Shown here piece after piece: positions 32,928 to 44,505 of a stretch of 52,150 bases of DNA; positions within the stretch are counted from its first letter, which is position 1; every line of letters begins with the position of its first letter. Origin of the DNA: Spirochaetaceae bacterium (GTDB taxonomy: Bacteria; Spirochaetota; Spirochaetia; SZUA-6; Bin103). The notes under the pieces are model-generated. The model worked only from the letters and a program-made list of their open reading frames with translations, was not told where the DNA came from and ran no database searches. The DNA is taken from the NCBI GenBank assembly GCA_028820215.1, contig JAPPKD010000094.1:1-52150 (forward strand), written 5' to 3'. Made by a program: the position numbers and the translations under genes.

Positions 32928-35900
32928 GGCGGCGGTTGCCGTGCGGCCGGCGGCGGCGCCGCCGGCGCGGGAGACGGTACAGGGGGTCGCCGACTTCCTG
33001 GCCGAGTTGTCCGGCCGGGTGCGAGGGGAGCTGCGCACCGACACCTATACGCGCATCCTGTACAGCACCGACGCCAGCATCTACCAGGTGATGCCGCACG
33101 GCGTGCTGATCGCCCGCGACGAGGAGGACGTGCACGCCGCCGTGGAGGCGGCAGCCCGCCACCAGGTGCCGATCCTGCCCCGTGCGGCAGGCAGCAGCCT
33201 TGCCGGCCAGGCGGTCAACGAGGCGCTGGTCATCGACACGTCGCGGTTCCTGGACCGGGTGGTGGAGCTCGACACCGAGGAGCGCTGGATCCGGCTGCAG
33301 CCGGGCATCGTGCTGGACGCGCTCAACGGCTACCTGCGCCCGCACGGGCTGCAGTTCGGGCCCGACCCGGCTTCCAGCAACCGCGCCGCGATGGGCGGCA
33401 TCGTCGGCAACAACTCCACCGGCTCCCACTCGATCCTGTACGGCATGACCGCCGACCACGTGCTGGGCATGCAGGCGATCCTGTCCGACGGCACCCGCTG
33501 CCGGTTCGGCCCGCTCGACGCCGACGGGCTCGCCGCGCACCAGGCGCGGCCGGGCCTGGAAGGCGAGGTCTATCGCGGCGTGGCGGCCATCGCCGCCGGC
33601 GGGCGCGAGGCGATCCTGGCAGGCACCCCGGCGCACTGGCGGCGCTGCGGCGGCTACAACCTGGACCGGTTCGTGGACGGGGCCAGCTTCACCTACCCGC
33701 AGGACCCGCACTTCAACCTGGCCAAGCTGGTGTGCGGCTCCGAGGGCACGCTGGCGGTGATGACCGAGCTGACCCTCAACCTGGTTCCGGTGCCGGCCCA
33801 CACGGCGCTCGCTGTGGTGCACTTCGATGACCTGTTCAAGGCGCTGTCCTCGGTAGAGACCATCCTGGAGACCGACCCGTCGGCGGTGGAGTTGCTCGAC
33901 AACTTCGGGTTGACGCTGGCCCGCGAGGTGCCCCAGTACGCGCGGCTGATGACCGGCTTCATCTCAGGCACCCCGAACTGCGTGCTGATCACCGAGTACT
34001 CGGGCGACAACCCGCGGGAGTTGAAGCAGCGCATCGACGCGCTGAGCGATCACCTGCGCCGCCACGGCGTGCGCGCCACGGTGGTGCCGGCGCTCGACCC
34101 CGCGCTGCAGACCGACGTGTGGACGGTGCGCAAGGTCGGGCTCGGCCTGATGATGAGCATCAAGGGCGACTACAAGCCGATCCCGTTCATCGAGGACGCG
34201 GCGGTGCCGGTCGAGCACCTGGCCGAGTACGTGACCAGCATCGAGCGGTTCTGCAACGACATCGGCACCCGCGTGGCCTACTACGCGCACGCCAGTGCCG
34301 GCTGCATCCACATCCGGCCGCTGATCAACGCCAAGCTGGCCGCGGAGGTGGACAAGCTGCCGGTCATCTCCAGCTTCGCGCTGGAGCTGCTCGGCCGCTT
34401 CGGCGGCAGCCTGTCCAGCGAGCACGGCGACGGCCGCGCGCGGAGCTGGCAGAACGAGAGCTTCTTCGGCCCCGACCTGTACCGGCTCTACCAGGAGGTC
34501 AAGGGCACCTTCGACCCGCACGGCATCCTGAACCCCGGCAACGTCGTGGACGCGCCGCCGATGACCGAGTCGCTGCGCTACGGCCAGGAGTACCGCACGC
34601 AGGCGCACCGCGAGCACTTGGCCTTCCGCAGCGACCACGGCTTCACGCGCGCCGTGGAGATGTGCAACGGCGCCGGCATCTGCCGCAAGCGGACCGAGGG
34701 CACCATGTGTCCGAGCTTCATGGCCACGCGCGAGGAGGAACACTCCACGCGCGGGCGGGCCAACGCACTGCGGGCCGCGCTGTCCGGCACGCTCCCGCAC
34801 GACGAGCTCACCAGCGAGCGCATGTTCGAGGTGATGGACCTTTGCATCGAGTGCAAGGCCTGCAAGGCCGAGTGTCCGTCGTCGGTCGACATGGCCAAGA
34901 TCAAGATCGAGTTCCTGGCCACCTACTACGACCGGCACCGGCTGCCGCTGCGCTCCCGGCTGTTCGCGGACATCGGCCGCGCCAGCCGGCTGCTGGCAGG
35001 GCCGCTCGCTGGCGCCGTCAACCGACTGGTGGCGCCGGCGCCGGTCAGGCGCCTCCTCGAGCGGTTCGCCGGCATCAGCGCTCAGCGCACCCTGCCGGCG
35101 TTCAGCGGCAGTCCCTTCCCCGCCTGGGCGCGCCGCCGAGGGCTGGACCGCGCGCCGTCGGCGCGCGGATCGGCCGGCGCTGGCCGACCGTTGGCGCTGT
35201 TCCCGGACACCTTCAACAGCTTCAACACGCCGGAGGTGGCGCGCGCCGCCACCGAGGTGCTGGAACAGGCCGGTTTCGCGGTGACCGTGCCCGAGTATGG
35301 CTGCTGTGGGCGGCCGATGCTCTCCAAGGGCCTGGTGCGGCGCGCCCGGCGGGCCGCCCGCGCGACCGTCGCCCGCCTGGCGCCTCTGGCTCGTGCCGGC
35401 GTGCCGATCGTCGGGCTGGAGCCGAGTTGCGTGTCGGCCATTCGCGACGAGTACCGGTCGCTGCTGCCCGACGACGAGGACGCTGCGCTGGTCGCCGAGC
35501 ACGTGGAGACCTTCGAGGAGCTGGTGGCGCGGGCGCACGCGGACGGCGAGCTCAGCCTCGACCTGAACGGCCACCACGAGGGGTTGCTGCTGCACGGTCA
35601 CTGTCACCAGAAGGCGCTGATCGGCACCGGTCCCAGCAAGAGCACGCTGGGCCTCACCGGCGCGGAGGTGACCGAGGTGGATTCCGGCTGCTGCGGCATG
35701 GCCGGCTCCTTCGGCTACGAGGCCGAGCACTACGACGTGTCGATGACGATGGCCGAGCGGCGCCTGCTGCCGGCCGTGCGGTCGCTCGACGGCGGCGGCA
35801 CGGTGGTCGCAGCCGGCACCAGCTGCCGGCACCAGATCATGCACGGCACCGGACGCCGTGCCCTGCACCCCGCAGAGGTGCTGCGCGCCGCGCTGCGCGG

Positions 35901-35934
35901 CACCAACGACTCCCACGGCTCGAACGGAGGGTGA
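32920..35934 (+). CDS. FAD-linked oxidase fused to Fe-S/CCG domains (D-2-hydroxyacid dehydrogenase, GlcD/GlcF or YdiJ type)
   Basis: The 1004-residue protein starts with an FAD-binding oxidase (about 50-550): VPILPRAAGSSLAGQAVN, GIVGNNSTGSHSILYG, VCGSEGTLAVMTELTL, and the C-terminal SSEHGDGRAR. Then comes a pair of Fe-S cysteine clusters (CNGAGICRKRTEGTMCPSF and CIECKACKAECPS) and two CCG domains (YGCCGRP and DSGCCGMAGSFG). This is the YdiJ-type arrangement that oxidises D-lactate, D-2-hydroxyglutarate or glycolate and passes electrons to the respiratory chain. ATG 32920 has GAGGGA upstream. The aconitase gene begins seven bases after its stop. Confidence 0.92.
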   Translation: MAEAAVAVRPAAAPPARETVQGVADFLAELSGRVRGELRTDTYTRILYSTDASIYQVMPHGVLIARDEEDVHAAVEAAARHQVPILPRAAGSSLAGQAVNEALVIDTSRFLDRVVELDTEERWIRLQPGIVLDALNGYLRPHGLQFGPDPASSNRAAMGGIVGNNSTGSHSILYGMTADHVLGMQAILSDGTRCRFGPLDADGLAAHQARPGLEGEVYRGVAAIAAGGREAILAGTPAHWRRCGGYNLDRFVDGASFTYPQDPHFNLAKLVCGSEGTLAVMTELTLNLVPVPAHTALAVVHFDDLFKALSSVETILETDPSAVELLDNFGLTLAREVPQYARLMTGFISGTPNCVLITEYSGDNPRELKQRIDALSDHLRRHGVRATVVPALDPALQTDVWTVRKVGLGLMMSIKGDYKPIPFIEDAAVPVEHLAEYVTSIERFCNDIGTRVAYYAHASAGCIHIRPLINAKLAAEVDKLPVISSFALELLGRFGGSLSSEHGDGRARSWQNESFFGPDLYRLYQEVKGTFDPHGILNPGNVVDAPPMTESLRYGQEYRTQAHREHLAFRSDHGFTRAVEMCNGAGICRKRTEGTMCPSFMATREEEHSTRGRANALRAALSGTLPHDELTSERMFEVMDLCIECKACKAECPSSVDMAKIKIEFLATYYDRHRLPLRSRLFADIGRASRLLAGPLAGAVNRLVAPAPVRRLLERFAGISAQRTLPAFSGSPFPAWARRRGLDRAPSARGSAGAGRPLALFPDTFNSFNTPEVARAATEVLEQAGFAVTVPEYGCCGRPMLSKGLVRRARRAARATVARLAPLARAGVPIVGLEPSCVSAIRDEYRSLLPDDEDAALVAEHVETFEELVARAHADGELSLDLNGHHEGLLLHGHCHQKALIGTGPSKSTLGLTGAEVTEVDSGCCGMAGSFGYEAEHYDVSMTMAERRLLPAVRSLDGGGTVVAAGTSCRHQIMHGTGRRALHPAEVLRAALRGTNDSHGSNGG

Positions 35935-35940
35935 TCACGG

Positions 35941-38661
<2,721 letters not shown>

Positions 38662-38699
38662 ACTCCGAAGCCGTTCGACCGGTATGGCGTCCGTCGCCT

Positions 38700-40277
38700 A
38701 TGGTGAGCACCGTGACCGGCACCTCATCCCTTCCGTCGACATCTCTGCCAACGACGTTCGGCCAGCTCAAGGCATCCGGCTACCGGCAGCGCTCGGTCAA
38801 GGAGGAGCTGCGCGCCAACCTGCTCGCCCGCCTGCACGCGGACCAGCCGCTGTTTCCGGGCATCATCGGCTACGACAAGACCGTGCTGCCCGGGATCGTC
38901 AACGCGATCCTGTCGCGGCACGACTTCATCCTGCTCGGCCTGCGCGGCCAGGCCAAGTCGCGCATCCTGCGCGCCCTGGCCGGCTTCCTTGACGAGTACG
39001 CGCCCGTGATCGCCGGCAGCGACCTCAACGAGAGCCCGTTCGAGCCGATTCTGGCGGCCTCCCGGCAGCGCGTGCGGGAGCAGGGCGACGACCTGCCGAT
39101 CGACTGGATGCACCGCGACGAGCGCTACCACGAGAAGCTCGCCACCCCCGACGTCACCGTGGCCGACCTGGTCGGCGACATCGACCCGATCAAGGCGGCC
39201 ACCAAGCGGCTCTCCTACGCCGACGAGGGCGTCATCCACTACGGGATCATCCCGCGTACCAACCGCGGCATCTTCGCCATCAACGAGCTGCCCGACCTGG
39301 CGCCGCGCATCCAGGTGGCGCTGCTCAACGTGCTGGAGGAAGAGGACATCCAGATCCGCGGCTTCCCGGTCCGCATCCCGCTGGACATCCAGCTCGTCTT
39401 CACCGCCAACCCCGAGGACTACACCAACCGCGGCAACATCATCACGCCGCTGAAGGACCGCATCGACTCGCAAATCATCACCCACTACCCGGACCGCCTG
39501 GAGCACGCCATGGCGATCACGGCTCAGGAGGCGTGGACGGACCGCGACGGCGACTATGAGCTGCGGGTACCGCGGTACTTCAAGGAGCTGATCGAGGAGG
39601 TGACGTTCGAGGCGCGCAAGAGCGAGTTCGTGGACCAGAAGTCCGGCGTGTCGGCGCGCATGCCGATCGCGTTGCTGGAGAATGTGCTCAGCAACATGGA
39701 GCGGCGCGCCGCCCACCTGCACGAGCCGGTGATCTACCCGCGCCTGACGGACCTGCACACGGCGCTGACCGCCATGACCGGAAAGATGGAGCTGGTCTAC
39801 GAAGGGGAGCAGGAGGGCCCGGTGCTGGTGGCCCGCAAGATCATCGGCCAGGCGGTCAAGCGCACCTTCCGCCGCTATTTGCCCACGCCGGACGTGCGCT
39901 CGCGCGACGGTGAGGGGCGGCGTCCAGGGAGGTCCGGTCAGAGCGAGCGCAGAGAGCAGCCGGAGCAGGACGAGGTGGACTCCGTCTACCAGCCCATCGT
40001 GAGCTGGTTCGCCGAGGGACAGACCGTGGACACCTCGGACGAGCTGGGCACCGACGAGTACATCCGCCGCTTCTCTCAGGTGGCCGGCCTGCGCGACATG
40101 GCCGCCACGCGCTTCCGCATCGTCGAGCCGGGGGAGCTGGGGCTGGGGATGGAGCTGGTGCTTGAGGGTCTGCACCAGCATTCCATGCTGTCCAAGCGTG
40201 ACCTGGAGAGCTCCACCTCCTACCGGGACATGCTCAAGGCGATGTTCGACCAGATGACCGACGACGACACCTCCTGA
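38700..40277 (+). CDS. MoxR/ChlI-like AAA+ ATPase
   Basis: The 525-residue protein has a Walker A variant (LLGLRGQAKSRIL), the sensor region GIFAINELPDLAPRIQVALLNVLEEEDIQIRGFPVRIPLDIQLVFTANPEDYTNRG and an arginine finger area typical of the magnesium-chelatase/MoxR branch. A low-complexity charged linker (about 400-425) precedes a C-terminal helical region. MoxR ATPases act as chaperones that insert metals or assemble proteins, always with a VWA partner. That partner is the next gene, 10 bases downstream. The start at ATG 38700 has a weak ribosome binding site. Targets cannot be inferred. Confidence 0.88.
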   Translation: MVSTVTGTSSLPSTSLPTTFGQLKASGYRQRSVKEELRANLLARLHADQPLFPGIIGYDKTVLPGIVNAILSRHDFILLGLRGQAKSRILRALAGFLDEYAPVIAGSDLNESPFEPILAASRQRVREQGDDLPIDWMHRDERYHEKLATPDVTVADLVGDIDPIKAATKRLSYADEGVIHYGIIPRTNRGIFAINELPDLAPRIQVALLNVLEEEDIQIRGFPVRIPLDIQLVFTANPEDYTNRGNIITPLKDRIDSQIITHYPDRLEHAMAITAQEAWTDRDGDYELRVPRYFKELIEEVTFEARKSEFVDQKSGVSARMPIALLENVLSNMERRAAHLHEPVIYPRLTDLHTALTAMTGKMELVYEGEQEGPVLVARKIIGQAVKRTFRRYLPTPDVRSRDGEGRRPGRSGQSERREQPEQDEVDSVYQPIVSWFAEGQTVDTSDELGTDEYIRRFSQVAGLRDMAATRFRIVEPGELGLGMELVLEGLHQHSMLSKRDLESSTSYRDMLKAMFDQMTDDDTS

Positions 40278-40287
40278 GAAGAGACCG

Positions 40288-41379
40288 ATGCACTGGCGCT
40301 ACCTGAAGTGGGACGACTCGCTGGCCGCCGCCGTGGCCGCCTTCGAGGACCTGCTCAGCCTGTTCAACTTCCTGCTGCTGCAGGCGGCCGGCGACGTCGA
40401 CCGGGTGCTGCAGTGGATGCGTTACCTGCAGGAGCGCGGCATGATCGACGCGGATGTGGACCTGGAGGAGTTCCGGGACCGTCTGGAGGACGAGAACCTG
40501 ATCGAGCGCGACGGCGACGGCGGCTACAGCCTGACCGCGCGCGGCGAGCAGCGCATCCGCAAGGAATCGCTGGCGCTGGTCTTCCGCAACCTGGCCAAGG
40601 GCGGCTTCGGACAGCACCGCGTGCCGCACACCGGCGAAGGCGGCGAGCGCACGACCGAGACGCGCGGCTACCGAGCCGGCGATCCGATCACTCAGATCGA
40701 CGCGCTGGGCACCATCAGCAACGCCGTCAAGCGCGGCGGGCTGGACGACATCGCCTTGCAGGAGCAGGACTTCGAGGTGTACGAGAGCGAGCACCTGTCG
40801 TCCTGCGCGACCGTGCTGCTGATCGACATCAGCCACAGCATGATCCTGTACGGCGAGGACCGGATCACCCCGGCCAAGCAGGTGGCGCTGGCGCTGTCCG
40901 AGCTGATCATGACGCAGTACCCGCGCGACAGCCTGCACGTCGCCTACTTCGGCGACGACGCCAAGCTGATCGACGTGGGCAGCATCCCGTACCTGCGGGT
41001 CGGGCCCTACCACACCAACACCAAGGCCGGGCTGCAGCTCGCGCAGTCGGTGCTGCGCGCCGAACGGCACGCCAACAAGCAGGTCTTCATGATCACCGAC
41101 GGCAAGCCGTCGGCCATCTTCGAGGACGGACGGATCTACAAGAACTCCTTCGGGCTCGACCCCAAGATCGTCAACCAGACGCTGGACGAGGCGGCCGAGT
41201 GCAAGCGCTACGGGATCGTCATCACCACCTTCATGGTGACCGAGGACCCGTACCTGGTGGAGTTCGTCGAGGAGCTTTCGCAGATCAACCGCGGGCGCGC
41301 CTACTACGCGGCGCCCGGCGAACTGGGCGAATATATCTTCGCCGACTACGTGCGGAACCGCCGCCGCGGCGTGCGGTAG
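40288..41379 (+). CDS. VWA-domain protein, partner of the MoxR-like ATPase
   Basis: The 363-residue protein starts with a helical region (about 1-120) and ends in a von Willebrand A domain with a complete MIDAS motif: D180-x-S182-x-S184 in LLIDISHSM, the threonine in YHTNTKAG and the aspartate in MITDGK. MoxR ATPases and VWA proteins are linked in many genomes, where the VWA partner presents the substrate. It begins 10 bases after the ATPase gene. No transmembrane segment is visible, so it is cytoplasmic. OsmC follows at 41403. Confidence 0.9.
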   Translation: MHWRYLKWDDSLAAAVAAFEDLLSLFNFLLLQAAGDVDRVLQWMRYLQERGMIDADVDLEEFRDRLEDENLIERDGDGGYSLTARGEQRIRKESLALVFRNLAKGGFGQHRVPHTGEGGERTTETRGYRAGDPITQIDALGTISNAVKRGGLDDIALQEQDFEVYESEHLSSCATVLLIDISHSMILYGEDRITPAKQVALALSELIMTQYPRDSLHVAYFGDDAKLIDVGSIPYLRVGPYHTNTKAGLQLAQSVLRAERHANKQVFMITDGKPSAIFEDGRIYKNSFGLDPKIVNQTLDEAAECKRYGIVITTFMVTEDPYLVEFVEELSQINRGRAYYAAPGELGEYIFADYVRNRRRGVR

Positions 41380-41402
41380 CGCAACATCACGGGAGGAACA
41401 CG

Positions 41403-41825
41403 ATGGGAGTTCGATCAGCACAGGCGCAATGGAAGGGCGATCTCAAGGGCGGCAGCGGCACGATGTCGATCGGTGGCCGCTTCGAGCAGCCGTTCACGTT
41501 CAGCTCACGGTTCGAGGAGGGCGCGGGCAGCAACCCGGAGGAGCTCCTGGCAGCGGCGCACGCCGGCTGCTACTCGATGGCGCTGTCGCACGGCCTGGCC
41601 GAGGCCGGCCACACCCCGACCCGCGTCAGCACCACCGCGGACGTCTCCCTGGAGATGACCGACGGCGGCCCCACCATCACCACCATCGCGCTGGTGTGCG
41701 ACGCGGAGGTGCCCGGCATCGACGACGCGAAGTTCCAGGAGATCGCGGAGGCGACCAAGAGCGGCTGCCCGGTCTCCCGCGCGCTGGCCGGCCCGGAGAT
41801 CACCCTGCAGGCGACGCTCCGGTAG
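41403..41825 (+). CDS. OsmC family peroxiredoxin
   Basis: The 140-residue protein has the two reactive cysteines of the OsmC/Ohr fold: C56 in AHAGCYSMALS and C122 in KSGCPVSRAL. It detoxifies organic or fatty-acid hydroperoxides with lipoyl or thiol reductants. GGGAGGAA before ATG 41403 is a strong ribosome binding site. It is convergent with the RpiR regulator gene, with only four bases between the stops, so a bidirectional terminator is unlikely. Confidence 0.93.
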   Translation: MGVRSAQAQWKGDLKGGSGTMSIGGRFEQPFTFSSRFEEGAGSNPEELLAAAHAGCYSMALSHGLAEAGHTPTRVSTTADVSLEMTDGGPTITTIALVCDAEVPGIDDAKFQEIAEATKSGCPVSRALAGPEITLQATLR

Positions 41826-41829
41826 AGGA

Positions 41830-42729
41830 TCAGTCGCCGAGCGGCTTCGAGTCGTCTGCGTCGCGCGTGCGCACGAGGTGATACTTGATGCGTCGCATCG
41901 ACTCCATCGCGGGCTCGCCCCGGATCTCCGCCACCTCGTAGGCGATCATGTCGAACAGCGCGAGGAGCATGTAGCGCGCGGGCGTGGGCACCAGGATGTT
42001 GGCCGGTTCGGCGATCTGGAACGGCACCACCTCCGCGGCCGCCTGTGCAAGCCGCGAAGCGGGCGCGGTCACGGCGATGGTGTGGCCACCATACTGACCG
42101 GCGACCTCGGCCGCCTGCACGATCGGCTCGGAGTTGCCGGTGATTGACAGCAGGATCAGCACGTCCCGGCGCTTGAGCGTCGCCGCCATCATGAGCTGCA
42201 GTTGGGCATCGTTGCAGTGGGTCGCCCGAATTCCCAGCCGGAACAGGCGGTTCTCGGCTTCCATCGCCGCCATGGAGGAACCGCCCCCACCCCCGAAAAT
42301 CAGCACCCGCTCGGCATTGGCGATCGTCGTCGCCGCGCGTTGCAGCGCCTCCCCGTCGACCTGATCGGTCAGCGTGTCCAGGACCCGCCGGAGTGACGAC
42401 ACGATCTCCGTGACCGCTTCGGTGGCCTCGATGAGCGCCAGCGGCGGGTGCAGGTAGCGGTCGCCGACCGCCTGCATCTTCGCCAGGGCGAGCTTCAGGT
42501 CGCGCAGGCCTTCGCATCCGACCGATCGGCAGAAACGCGTCACCGTGGAGGTGCTTACCCCTGCCCGCGCGGCGATGTCGCGGGTGTGGGCATGCACGGC
42601 GAAATCGATGTCCGAGCTCACCAGGTCGCCCACGCGCCGCTCCGCGCGGCTCATGGTCGGTGTCGCGCGAACGATCTGCGAAAGCAGATCGCGCGTTCCG
42701 TCTCGGTCATTGTTGGGATTCGTTTTCAT
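41830..42729 (-). CDS. MurR/RpiR family transcriptional regulator
   Basis: The 299-residue protein has an N-terminal helix-turn-helix (RDIAARAGVSTSTVTRFCRSVGCEGLRDLKLALAKM) and a C-terminal SIS domain (ANAERVLIFGGGGGSSMAAMEAENRLFRLG and LLSITGNSEPIVQAAEVAG). SIS domains sense phosphosugars or related compounds. ATG 42729 has AAGGCGG upstream; ATG 42744 (MKAAKMK) is an alternative. The gene is divergent from a peptide-type ABC importer, and a nested inverted repeat at 42759-42786 lies in the shared region. It probably regulates the importer operon in response to a sugar or amino-sugar ligand. Confidence 0.9.
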   Translation of the reverse strand: MKTNPNNDRDGTRDLLSQIVRATPTMSRAERRVGDLVSSDIDFAVHAHTRDIAARAGVSTSTVTRFCRSVGCEGLRDLKLALAKMQAVGDRYLHPPLALIEATEAVTEIVSSLRRVLDTLTDQVDGEALQRAATTIANAERVLIFGGGGGSSMAAMEAENRLFRLGIRATHCNDAQLQLMMAATLKRRDVLILLSITGNSEPIVQAAEVAGQYGGHTIAVTAPASRLAQAAAEVVPFQIAEPANILVPTPARYMLLALFDMIAYEVAEIRGEPAMESMRRIKYHLVRTRDADDSKPLGD

Positions 42730-42758
42730 TTTTGCCGCCTTCATGACGCGAACGGGTT

Positions 42759-42786
42759 GACATTTGTGAAAACCATTTTCAATGTC
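42759..42786. promoter_or_regulatory. Nested inverted repeat between rpiR-type gene and ABC importer, probable operator
   Basis: The inner arms TGAAAA and TTTTCA (spacer CCA) are perfect, and outer arms GACAT and ATGTC flank them. This is the TGAAA-N-TTTCA type known for RpiR regulators. A TTGACA element at 42757-42762 overlaps its left edge and could be a -35 for the importer operon, so binding would block the polymerase. Binding is inferred. Confidence 0.65.
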
Positions 42787-42844
42787 GCGCCACCACCAGC
42801 ATGATACGCGGTCATCCGCGGTCGGTGTGACAGGAGGAGGAACG

Positions 42845-44398
42845 ATGAGAAACTTCCGATTCTCAACTCGAATCGTGGCCGGCGCTGCGGCCCTCGGCTT
42901 GGCGCTGGCCACCGCTCCGGCGGCGCTCGCCGACGGGACGCTGCGCTACGCGACGGTCGGCGAGCCGCCGAGTCTGGATCAGCACGTGGTGACGTCGGAT
43001 CTGGCGACCACCATCGCCCACCACGTGTTCGAGGGGTTGTATACCTTCGACGCCAGCTACGAACCGCAGCCATTGCTGGCTGCCGGCGAGACGGTGAGCG
43101 CCGACGGCACGACCATCACGATCCAGCTCCGTGAAGGGGTGCAGTTCCACGACGGTCAGCCCATGACGTCGGCGGACGTCGTGGCGTCCCTGAAGCGCTG
43201 GGGCGAGCACGGGTCGCGAGGCAAGCTGCTGTTCGCCAACATCTCCGATGTTTCGGCGGCCGGGAGCCATGCCGTGACGTTGACATTCACCACGCCGTTC
43301 GGGCCGTGGAAAAACCTGATGGCGTTCATCAACGGGGGGCCGGCCATCTATCCCGAGCGGGTTGCCGCGGCGGCCGGCGCCGCCCCGATCGAAGTCTCCG
43401 ACTACATCGGCACCGGGCCGTACCGATTCGGCGAATGGCGGCCGAACCGCTACGTCGAGCTGGTCCGGTTCGACGGCTACTCCGGGCCGTCGGGCGACCC
43501 GAGCGGATACGCGGGCGAGCGGGTGGCCGACTTCGAGACACTGCGCTTCGTTCCCGTTCCCGATCCCGGTACGCGCGTCAGCGGCCTGATGGCCGGGGAC
43601 TACGACTATGCCGAGAGCATTCCGAGCGACCTGTTCGACTCGCTGGACGCGGACCCGGCCGTGGAGGTGGTCCTGAACGGCGGTCCGATCTTCGGCCTGG
43701 TGTTCATGAACTCGAAGGCGGGGCCATTGCAGGGGAACTTCACCCTGCGCCAGGCGATCCAGGCGGCGCTCAACAAGGAAGACGCGCTGCGGGTGTCGAT
43801 CGGCCCGGAGAAGTTGTGGCGTGCCAACGGCTCGTTCCTTCCTCAGGGCAACTTCTGGTACTCCGATGCCGGTGCGGCGAGCTTCAGCGAGGGGGATGCC
43901 GAGAGAGCACGCGGGCTGGCCGAGCAGGCCGGCTATGACGGGACACCGATCAAATTCCTGGTGTCGACCAACTACGCGTTCCACTACGACCAGGCGGTGG
44001 TGTTCACCCGCCAGCTCCTGGAGGCTGGCATCAACGTGCAGATGGTGGTCGTGGACTGGGCGACCCTGATCCAGAAGCGGGCGCAGCCGGACCAGTGGGA
44101 CCTGTTCTTCACCCACCACGGCTTCGTCCCGGATCCGATCCTGATCTCCGTGATGAACGACAACTACCCCGGATGGTGGACGACGGCGGAGAAGCAGGAG
44201 CTCAAGGGCGCCTTCACGGTCACCAACGATCCGGGAGACCGCAAGGCGACCTGGGACCGGATCCAGGAGCTGATCTACCTGCAGGTGCCGACCATGAAGA
44301 CCGGCGACGTCTACACGTACAACATCGCCTCGCCGGCGCTCTCAGGAATCGAGGCCACGACGCTGATCTGGCCTCACTTCTGGGGCGTTTCCAAGTAG
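42845..44398 (+). CDS. ABC transporter substrate-binding protein (DppA/OppA type)
   Basis: The 517-residue protein starts with a Sec signal peptide (basic MRNFRFSTR, hydrophobic stretch, AALA cut before DGT). It continues with the SBP_bac_5 fold: LRYATVGEPPSLDQHVV, VFEGLYTFD, QFHDGQPMTSADVVASLKRW, and GTGPYRFGEW. This family binds di- and oligopeptides, nickel complexes, glutathione or opine-like compounds. No lipobox cysteine is present, so it is a free periplasmic protein. ATG 42845 has a strong GGAGGAGGAA site. It is the first gene of a five-gene operon, separated from the permease genes by a strong hairpin. Confidence 0.92.
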   Translation: MRNFRFSTRIVAGAAALGLALATAPAALADGTLRYATVGEPPSLDQHVVTSDLATTIAHHVFEGLYTFDASYEPQPLLAAGETVSADGTTITIQLREGVQFHDGQPMTSADVVASLKRWGEHGSRGKLLFANISDVSAAGSHAVTLTFTTPFGPWKNLMAFINGGPAIYPERVAAAAGAAPIEVSDYIGTGPYRFGEWRPNRYVELVRFDGYSGPSGDPSGYAGERVADFETLRFVPVPDPGTRVSGLMAGDYDYAESIPSDLFDSLDADPAVEVVLNGGPIFGLVFMNSKAGPLQGNFTLRQAIQAALNKEDALRVSIGPEKLWRANGSFLPQGNFWYSDAGAASFSEGDAERARGLAEQAGYDGTPIKFLVSTNYAFHYDQAVVFTRQLLEAGINVQMVVVDWATLIQKRAQPDQWDLFFTHHGFVPDPILISVMNDNYPGWWTTAEKQELKGAFTVTNDPGDRKATWDRIQELIYLQVPTMKTGDVYTYNIASPALSGIEATTLIWPHFWGVSK

Positions 44399-44418
44399 CA
44401 CCGCATAGCGTTCCCTGG

Positions 44419-44469
44419 CCGTGCAGGGGATGGTGCCCGGTCGCCGACCAGGGCACCATCCGTGCACGG
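44419..44469 (+). promoter_or_regulatory. Strong RNA hairpin between binding-protein and permease genes
   Basis: The 51-base element pairs CCGTGCA with TGCACGG (outer), GGATGGTGCCC with GGGCACCATCC (11 perfect pairs) and GGT with ACC around CGCCG. It has a two-base bulge on one side and single-base bulges on the other. No T-run follows, so it is not a typical intrinsic terminator. By analogy with malE-malF intergenic structures it may stabilise the upstream mRNA or reduce downstream expression. Confidence 0.75.
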
Positions 44470-44505
44470 CGTGCGTGACCGGCCGTCGCGCACATCGGGT
44501 CCATC

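Noticed and set aside
44419..44469. Rho-independent terminator after the binding-protein gene
   Set aside because: The stem is strong but no T-run follows, and the coupled permease and ATPase genes continue downstream.
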